Source of the DNA: Frankia sp.
Lineage (GTDB): Bacteria > Actinomycetota > Actinomycetes > Frankiales > Frankiaceae
Length of the DNA: 5,088 nucleotides
Assembly: GCA_019689615.1 (NCBI GenBank)
Contig: JADGHD010000392.1
Location: 1-5,088, forward strand
Direction of reading: 5' to 3'
Positions within the stretch are counted from its first letter, which is position 1. Every line of letters begins with the position of its first letter. Shown piece by piece: positions 1 through 5,088 of the stretch. The notes beneath the pieces were generated by a model that was given only the letters and a program-made list of their open reading frames with translations, was not told the DNA's origin and did not search any database. The position numbers and the translations under genes are program-made.

Positions 1-32
1 CACCCGTTCCGGGGCCCACCCGACCAGGCGGG

Positions 33-3000
33 TCAGCCGAGCCGGAACAGGTAGACCCCGCGGGCACCGCCGACGGCCAGCCGGTCGGGGCCGCACCAGT
101 GGCAGTCCCGAAGCGACCCGTCGAGCCGCACCATGGCGACCCGCTCGCCGTCCGGCGTCCAGACCCGCACCGCCTGGTCGCGGCCCACCGACGCGATCCG
201 GGCGCCGTCGCGGGAGACCGCGAGCGCACGCACCCCGTCGGTGTGCCCGGCCAGCTCGGCGCGCGCGGCGCCGGTGCGCGGGCCCCAGATCCACACGGTC
301 TCGTCCCGCCCGGCCGCGGCCAGCCACGAGCCGTCCGGTGCCGCCGCCAGCACGCTGACCTCGTCCAGGTCACCGCCGAGCACGGCGAGGCCGGTACCGG
401 CGCGCGGGTCCCAGACCCGGACGGTCCCGTCGAGGCCGGCGGAGGCGAGCCAGGACCCGTCGGGCGCGGCGGCCAGCACCCGCACCGGGCTGGTGTGCCC
501 CTCCAGCGCCACCCGGTACGACCGGCCGTCGCGGTCCGTCGCCTCCTCGCCCGGCGGGTCCCAGACCAGCACGGTGCCGTCGCTGCCCGCCGAGGCCAGC
601 CAGGACCCGTCCGCCGGCACCGCGAGCGCCAGCACTCCCTTGTCGTGCCCGGTCAGCACCCGGCGTTCCAGGCCACGCTCGCGGGCGAAGACCCGCACCG
701 TGGCGTCGGCCTGCCCGGTCGCGAGCCACGAGCTGTCCGGCGCGGCCACCATGGCGAGCACCCGCGACGGCCGACCGGAGCAGGTAAGGCGGGTGGACAG
801 CGCCGTTCGCTGGTCCCAGACCCAGGCGCTGCCGTCGTCGTCCGCATAGCCGAGCCAGCCCCCGTCCGGGGCCGCGACCAGGATCGACACCGGGCTGTCA
901 GCGCTGGCCAGCGAGTCAAGCGCGCGCGCCTCGGCCGGGTCCCAGAGCTGGATCGTCCCGTCGGCCGAGCCGATCGCCAGCCAGTCGTCGCCCGGCGGCC
1001 CGGCCAGCCGGCAGACCGCCCGGATCCGGCTGACCGTCCTTGGCAGCTCGGTCCCGGCGGCGCGCGGGTTCCAGATCCGCACGGTGCCGTCGCCGCCGGA
1101 CGAGACCAGCCAGGCTCCGTCGGGCGCGGTGGTGAGCGCGTACGCGTGCATCGCGTGCCCGGTGACGAGCGCCCGCGCCGCGCGGGCCGCCGGGTCGGCG
1201 AGCCGCACGGTCCCGTCCGTCCCCGCGGACGCGAGCCAGGTCCCGTCCGGCGCCGCCACCAGTGCCTCGACGTTGCCGTCGTGGACGGTGAGCTGGCCAC
1301 GGGCCTCGCCGCGGCGCGGGTCCCACAGCCGCACGGCGCCGTCCCAGCCGCCGGATGCCAGCCACGACCCGGCCGGCGCCGCGGCCAGGGCCGACACCTG
1401 CCCGGCGTGCCCGGGCAGCACGTGCGTGGCCGACCGGGCACGCCGGACCGGGTCCCACAGCCGGACGGTGCCGTCTCCGCCGCCGGATGCCAGCCACGAC
1501 CCGTCCGGCGCGGCGACCAGCGCGGAGACCCAGCCGGTGTGGCCGGGCCAGGTGGTCAGCGTGGTCCAGTCCGCGGTGTCCCAGAGCCGCACGGTGCCGT
1601 CCCCGCCGCCGGACGCCAGCCACGACCCGTCCGGCGCCACCGCCAGCGCCGAGACCCAGCGGTTGTCGCCGGCGAGCGTCATCCGCGCGCCGCCCGTGGC
1701 CGGGTCCCAGACCCGGATCGTGCCGTCGCCGCCGCCGGACGCGAGCCACCGGCCGTCCGGTGCCAGGACCAGCACGGACACCCGCTCGGTGTGACCTGCC
1801 AGGACGTGCCGGGTCTGGCCGGTGCCGACGTCCCAGATCCGGATCGTGCCGTCGTCGCTCCCGGACGCCAGCCACGTGCTGTCCCGGCCGGTGGCCAGCG
1901 CCGAGACGCCGCCGTTGTCGCCGGTCAGCAGCACCCGTCCGGCGCCGCTGTCCGGATGCCAGATCCGGATGGCGCCCTCGCCTCCGCCGCGCCGGATGCC
2001 GCCACCACCCGAGGCGAGCCAGGAGCCGTCGGGCGCCACCGTCAGCGCCTTGCCGACCGGGGCGGTCAGGGTCTGCATCAGGGCCGGGTCCGGCTGGTCC
2101 GGCAGCGGCGGCGCGACCGGGCGCAGGGCCGCCGGGCGCAGCCAGGCGAACGCCGCCTCGGCGGACGCGGCGAGCGCCTCGACACCAGCGGCGTAGGCGG
2201 CCAGGGTGGCGACGGTCGTGGGCAGCGGGTCCCCGCGCTGCAGCAGGTTCGCGGTCTGGCGGATCAGCCGTCCGATCGACCGGGCCGCCGGGTCTGCTGG
2301 CAGCAGCGCCGCGTCGGCCTCGACGCTGACCGGGCCGATGGCGCAGGTCTTCGCCGCGGCCCAGCGCAGGTCCCGGACCAGCGTGGCGAGCGCGGCGTGG
2401 TCACCGGCCCCACGCAGGTGCAGCGGGAGGTTCTCCCACAGGTAGCCCTCCTCGGGCGGCAGCTGCCACCAGGCCGGCCGGCCGTCCTCGGTGGGCAGTT
2501 TGCCCGCCCGGGCCGCGAGCAGCTCGGCGTGCACCTCCGGCAGCCGCTCGCCCAGCCGCATCCGGACGTAGTCGTGCATGACGTCGTGCAGCCGCAGCCC
2601 ACCCTGCCCGCCGGGATCGCTCCTGACCAGGGACAGCTCGGTCAGCCGCCGGCAGAACCGCACCGTCTGCCACCTGCTCCAGCCCGCGGTCCGGCCCCAC
2701 AGCAGGGCGAGCAGATCCTGCGGGATCACCGTCCCCGACGGGAAGACCCCGAGCTCCAGGTAACGGGCGAGCGCGTCGCCGCTCGGGTCGCCAAAGCCCT
2801 GCAGGTGGCGCAGGCTCGCCTCGACGGTGACCGCCACCGCGCGGGCGCGGGTGGTCGGGTCGTCGAACGCGGCGGGGCCGGCCTCGTCGAGCCCGAGGCA
2901 GACCTCGCTGACCGCGGCGTCCGCCGGGGCCCCGTCGCGCAGCAGGGCCTTGAGATGGCCGGCGACCAGGCGCAGCAGCACCGGCCAGTGCCCGCAGCGC

Positions 3001-4148
3001 GCCGCCAGCCGCCGTGCCCGGGCGGCACCGAGCCCGGGCACCGCGCCGGTCAACAGCTGCTCGGCCTGGCCCGGCTCCATCACGTCGACGTCGACCGGTA
3101 CCGCGTGCAGCGGCAGCACGTTGGCGTCGCGGGTGGTCACGAGCAGCCGGCAGCCATGGGCGGCCGCCTCGAACGGGCGCAGCTGGTCCACGGTCCACAC
3201 GTCGTCGACGACCAGCAGGGTCTGGCTGCCCACGAGCAGGTCGCCGAGCCGCTGGCCGGCCTGCAGCGGGTCGGACGGGGCCGGTCCGGTGGCCCCCAGC
3301 CCGGCGGCGACGTTGTTGATCAGATCCGCCAGCCGGGCGGCCGTGCGGTTCTGGCCGACGTCCACCCAGACCACCTTCTCGGTGGGGAACACCGCCCGCA
3401 CTCGCGCCTGGCCGAGGCTCATCACCACCAGCGTCGTCTTGCCGAACCCGCCGCCGCCGGTGATCGCGACCGGCGGGCCACTGGCCGCGGTCAGGACACC
3501 GGCCAGGCGCTCGACCAGCGCGGGCCGGGGAACCGGCGGCTCGGCCAGCACCGGCGGCGGGAACCGGGACACCGGCCGGGCGAGCTGGAGTGGGACCTTG
3601 CGCGCCTTCTCCTCGCGTCGGCGCAGCAGGTCGGTCAGCGCCCGGTAGAGCCGGTGCTCGAGGTCGGCGGGGCTCGCGACCCGCTCGACGATGATGTCGC
3701 TGGCCAGCAGCCGCGCGCGGAACCGCTCCTGGCGCTCGTACAGCGGGTCGAAGAACAGCGCCCGGGTGCCCACGGTGCGGCGCTCGTCGAGCAGGAAGAT
3801 GAGCCGCTCCTTGCCGAGCTCGGTCGCCGTCTCGAACTCCAGCTCGGTGTAGGACAGCTCGGGCCGGTTCCGCACCGGGCTGCCGTACCGGAAGCCGATG
3901 ATCCCGACGTAGACGTCGCACCGGCTGACCTCCTCCTGGCACACCCTGGCCGGGTCGGTCTCCTGCGCGACGAAGCTGGCCATCTCGACCGGGACCTGGT
4001 GGCAGTCGGTGACCGCCTTCATCGCGGCGTCGATGAACGACGCGCCGACGGCGGGCTCCTCGGCGAGCTCGCCGGTGTGACTGAGGAAGATCCGTAGCGG
4101 AGCCGGCACGGTGGGGCCCGGGCCGGTATCCGTCCCGATATGACCCAC
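33..4148 (-). CDS. STAND NTPase: DUF4062 (TIR-like) - NB-ARC - winged helix - Apaf-1-like helical region - WD40 repeats
   Basis: Predicted cytosolic signal-transducing ATPase of 1371 residues; I see no signal peptide or membrane segment. Residues 17-155 fit DUF4062, with a first strand RIFLSHT (19-25), CDVYVGIIGFRYG (77-89) and SYTELEFETA (99-108). Residues 225-450 are NB-ARC: Walker A GGGGFGKTT (231-239), Walker B LLVVDDVW (311-318), sensor-like RLLVTTR (334-340) and a GLPL-like HWPVLLRL (387-394). A winged helix ends in an MHD-type LHD (520-522). Residues 565-690 resemble the Apaf-1 helical domain. WD40 repeats fill 692-1332, and a degenerate unit ends the chain. The start is GTG at 4148-4146, chosen because AAGGAG lies 6 bases upstream and DUF4062 begins soon after; the stop is TGA at 35-33. 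In STAND proteins the C-terminal repeats sense a ligand, NB-ARC oligomerises on ATP binding, and the N-terminal domain is the effector. A defence or cell-death role is inference; a regulatory role remains possible. Domain architecture is confident, function is not. Confidence 0.95.
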   Translation of the reverse strand: MGHIGTDTGPGPTVPAPLRIFLSHTGELAEEPAVGASFIDAAMKAVTDCHQVPVEMASFVAQETDPARVCQEEVSRCDVYVGIIGFRYGSPVRNRPELSYTELEFETATELGKERLIFLLDERRTVGTRALFFDPLYERQERFRARLLASDIIVERVASPADLEHRLYRALTDLLRRREEKARKVPLQLARPVSRFPPPVLAEPPVPRPALVERLAGVLTAASGPPVAITGGGGFGKTTLVVMSLGQARVRAVFPTEKVVWVDVGQNRTAARLADLINNVAAGLGATGPAPSDPLQAGQRLGDLLVGSQTLLVVDDVWTVDQLRPFEAAAHGCRLLVTTRDANVLPLHAVPVDVDVMEPGQAEQLLTGAVPGLGAARARRLAARCGHWPVLLRLVAGHLKALLRDGAPADAAVSEVCLGLDEAGPAAFDDPTTRARAVAVTVEASLRHLQGFGDPSGDALARYLELGVFPSGTVIPQDLLALLWGRTAGWSRWQTVRFCRRLTELSLVRSDPGGQGGLRLHDVMHDYVRMRLGERLPEVHAELLAARAGKLPTEDGRPAWWQLPPEEGYLWENLPLHLRGAGDHAALATLVRDLRWAAAKTCAIGPVSVEADAALLPADPAARSIGRLIRQTANLLQRGDPLPTTVATLAAYAAGVEALAASAEAAFAWLRPAALRPVAPPLPDQPDPALMQTLTAPVGKALTVAPDGSWLASGGGGIRRGGGEGAIRIWHPDSGAGRVLLTGDNGGVSALATGRDSTWLASGSDDGTIRIWDVGTGQTRHVLAGHTERVSVLVLAPDGRWLASGGGDGTIRVWDPATGGARMTLAGDNRWVSALAVAPDGSWLASGGGDGTVRLWDTADWTTLTTWPGHTGWVSALVAAPDGSWLASGGGDGTVRLWDPVRRARSATHVLPGHAGQVSALAAAPAGSWLASGGWDGAVRLWDPRRGEARGQLTVHDGNVEALVAAPDGTWLASAGTDGTVRLADPAARAARALVTGHAMHAYALTTAPDGAWLVSSGGDGTVRIWNPRAAGTELPRTVSRIRAVCRLAGPPGDDWLAIGSADGTIQLWDPAEARALDSLASADSPVSILVAAPDGGWLGYADDDGSAWVWDQRTALSTRLTCSGRPSRVLAMVAAPDSSWLATGQADATVRVFARERGLERRVLTGHDKGVLALAVPADGSWLASAGSDGTVLVWDPPGEEATDRDGRSYRVALEGHTSPVRVLAAAPDGSWLASAGLDGTVRVWDPRAGTGLAVLGGDLDEVSVLAAAPDGSWLAAAGRDETVWIWGPRTGAARAELAGHTDGVRALAVSRDGARIASVGRDQAVRVWTPDGERVAMVRLDGSLRDCHWCGPDRLAVGGARGVYLFRLG
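153..2075 (-). repeat. WD40-coding tandem repeat array, about 126 bp period, 15 clear units
   Basis: Fifteen repeats are recognisable by the terminal GTVRLWD-type motif, whose first residue falls at 725, 767, 809, 851, 893, 937, 979, 1021, 1064, 1106, 1149, 1191, 1241, 1283 and 1325. Most are exactly 42 residues apart; the 50-residue step before the thirteenth reflects a loop insertion (about 1200-1210). The core APDGSWLASGGGDGTVRLWD is identical in repeats 4 and 5, and the matching DNA (1578-1637 and 1452-1511) differs at only 4 of 60 bases, all synonymous. Some units are degenerate: repeat 7 ends RLAD, repeat 11 ends RVFA. A GH dipeptide near the start is kept in about half the units and replaced by GD in repeats 2, 4 and 14. 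WD40 units fold into beta-propellers that bind proteins or other ligands, so this is presumably the sensor part. Close identity of adjacent units suggests recent duplication or gene conversion. Confidence 0.93.
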
Positions 4149-4154
4149 CGTGCA

Positions 4155-4160
4155 CTCCTT
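4155..4160 (-). promoter_or_regulatory. Ribosome binding site AAGGAG for the STAND gene
   Basis: Read on the minus strand, AAGGAG is followed by six bases (TGCACG) and then the GTG start at 4148-4146. It is a strong Shine-Dalgarno match at near-ideal spacing and is what fixes the GTG start. The whole gap between the upstream stop codon and this start is 27 bases (4149-4175), too short for a separate promoter, so translation probably initiates on a message shared with the upstream gene. A promoter inside the upstream coding region cannot be excluded. Confidence 0.85.
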
Positions 4161-4175
4161 ATGACGCCCATCACG

Positions 4176-5050
4176 CTACCCGGAACCGGACCGTGACGAA
4201 ACGGTTGCCGTCGCGGGCGAGGGCGCTTCTGTTGAAGGGCTGACGGACGGCGGGACGGCCGGGTCCGGCACCCGGCGTGCGGCCAGCGCGGAGCGCAGCG
4301 CGGCGGCGAGCGTGCCGACAGGGGCGGCCTCGACCGGGCCGAGGCCCAGCCAGGCGGACATGGCGCGCAGCTCGGCGGCGAGCGCCTCGGCCACGGCGCC
4401 GGCCGGCGGTGGCAGCACGCCGTCTGGCTGGTTCTCGGCCGGCTCCAGCCAGGCCGCCGGCACTCGCAGGACGCCGGCGGCGCGGTCGGCCTTCAGGTCC
4501 ACCCGGGCCACCAGCCGGTCGCCGAGCAGGAACGGCAGCACGTAGTAGCCGTAGCGGCGGCGCGGCGCCGGGGTGTAGACCTCCAGCCGCACCTCCATGC
4601 CGAACAGCCGCTTCGTCCTGGCCCGCTCCCAGATCAGGGAGTCGAACGGGGACAGCAGGGCGGTTGCGTCGACCCGGCGGGGGATGGCCAGGCCGGGCCG
4701 CAGGTACGCGGGGGAGGGCCAGCCGTCCACGCTGACCTCGACCAGGTCGCCGGACTCGACCAGCTCGGCGAGCCGCTCCCGGACGACGCGGGCCGGCAGC
4801 CGGAAGTAGTCCCGCAGGTCGGTGGCGAGCGCGACGCCCAGCCGGTCGGCGGCGAGCAGCAGCAGCGCCCGGTGCGCCTCGGCTGGGCTCGGCGCCGGCC
4901 GGGCGCGCACCGCCGCCGGCAGCACCCGTTCCGGCAGGTCGTAGAGGCGCTCGAAGGTCGGCCGGCGGCCGGCCGCGCACACCTGGCCGGTCCAGAGCAG
5001 GTACTCGAGCGCCCGCTTGCCGTCCGCCCAGCCCCACCACGGCCCGCGGC
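4176..5050 (-). CDS. YcaQ/AlkZ-family winged-helix DNA glycosylase (HTH_42), partial, 5' end missing
   Basis: Partial gene of about 290 codons. It enters from the contig end and stops at TAG (4178-4176). The visible part matches the C-terminal two thirds of YcaQ proteins: GPWWGW (5-10, counting from the GTG at 5057), FERLYDLPERVLP (35-47), a winged-helix segment around 60-110, and the family block LSPFDSLIWERARTKRLFG (135-153), then YTPAPRRRYGYYVLPFLLGD (161-180). E. coli YcaQ has close equivalents of these blocks and about 410 residues, so roughly 150 N-terminal residues are missing. That part carries the catalytic Q-x-D/Q-x-Q motif, so activity cannot be judged here. Characterised relatives excise alkylated bases and unhook interstrand crosslinks. 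The GTG at 5057 and the TAA just before it lie inside adapter sequence, so they are not a real gene start; genomic coding begins at 5050 and is open at its 5' side. The last 30 or so residues are a Pro/Ser/Thr-rich tail without visible domain character. Confidence 0.9.
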
Positions 5051-5088
5051 CAGTCACTTATAAACATCTCCGAGCCCACGACACGGAC
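5051..5088. other. Nextera/Tn5 sequencing adapter contamination at the contig end
   Basis: On the plus strand, 5051-5084 aligns without gaps to the reverse complement of the Nextera Read 2 transposase adapter, with 30 of 34 bases identical. This includes an uninterrupted run CATCTCCGAGCCCACGA (5065-5081). The mismatches are at 5052, 5056, 5063 and 5082. The inner part corresponds to the Tn5 mosaic end (5051-5069). The last four bases, GGAC, sit where the i7 sample index would begin. The local composition also departs from the surrounding GC-rich DNA, with an AT-rich patch around CTTATAAACAT. The adapter sequence is recalled from general knowledge; the alignment was done by eye. Confidence 0.93.

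Noticed and set aside
18..33. Possible terminator hairpin after the STAND stop codon (5-bp stem ACCCG/CGGGT with a 6-base loop)
   Set aside because: The stem is short, overlaps the stop codon, and has no T-rich tract; such pairings are common by chance in GC-rich DNA.
153..2075. The regular 126-base repeats considered as a CRISPR array or non-coding satellite
   Set aside because: The period keeps the reading frame and translates to standard WD40 units, so the periodicity is explained by protein structure.
99..4097. A plus-strand open frame of 1332 codons antisense to nearly the whole STAND gene
   Set aside because: Stop codons are rare in very GC-rich DNA, and the antisense translation is Arg/Pro/Gly/Ala/His-rich with repeats mirroring the WD40 array. 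It has no recognisable domain, while the minus-strand frame has clear motifs throughout.
2401..4155. A minus-strand open frame of 584 codons overlapping the N-terminal half of the STAND gene in another frame
   Set aside because: Low-complexity Arg/Gly/Ala/Pro composition and no domain; it is a frame shadow of the DUF4062/NB-ARC coding sequence.
4923..4934. The 12 bases CACCCGTTCCGG at the very start of the window recur here as a direct repeat
   Set aside because: Similarity stops after 12 bases; it lies inside the YcaQ-family coding region, has no flanking mobile-element features, and is too short to indicate a circular contig or attachment site.
4171..5079. A 302-codon minus-strand frame starting at an ATG (5077-5079)
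   Set aside because: Its ATG lies inside sequencing adapter and the rest is an Arg/Gly/Ala/Pro-rich shadow of the YcaQ-family frame.

Overview
The window looks like one end of a high-GC actinobacterial (Actinomycetota) contig. By eye it is about 70% G+C or more, with strong G/C bias at third codon positions, a GTG start behind an AAGGAG ribosome binding site, and protein families common in Frankia-, Streptomyces- and Micromonospora-like genomes. I cannot name the genus. Both genes are on the minus strand, so transcription runs from the right end towards the left.

Right end (5051-5088): this is not genomic DNA. Positions 5051-5084 match the Illumina Nextera (Tn5) Read 2 adapter at 30 of 34 bases, and four more bases follow it. 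The contig therefore ran off into library adapter, and any start or stop codon called there is artificial.

4176-5050: 3' part of a YcaQ/AlkZ-family (HTH_42, crosslink-repair DNA glycosylase) gene. About the first 150 residues, including the expected catalytic motif, lie beyond the contig end.

4149-4175: a 27-base gap containing a clear ribosome binding site and no room for a separate promoter, so the two genes are probably co-transcribed.

33-4148: the main content, a 1371-residue STAND NTPase. In order it has an N-terminal DUF4062 (TIR-like) domain, an NB-ARC ATPase with winged helix, an Apaf-1-type helical linker, and 15 clear WD40 repeats with a degenerate sixteenth at the C-terminus. This is the plan of animal Apaf-1 with the CARD replaced by a TIR-like domain. 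The best inference is a ligand-triggered sensor and effector in one chain, possibly for phage defence or programmed cell death. The ligand and the enzymatic output are unknown.

1-32: a short stretch after the stop codon with no gene.

The most interesting signals are the single-chain apoptosome-like protein, the very regular and partly near-identical 42-residue WD40 repeats, and the adapter contamination that truncates the neighbouring gene.
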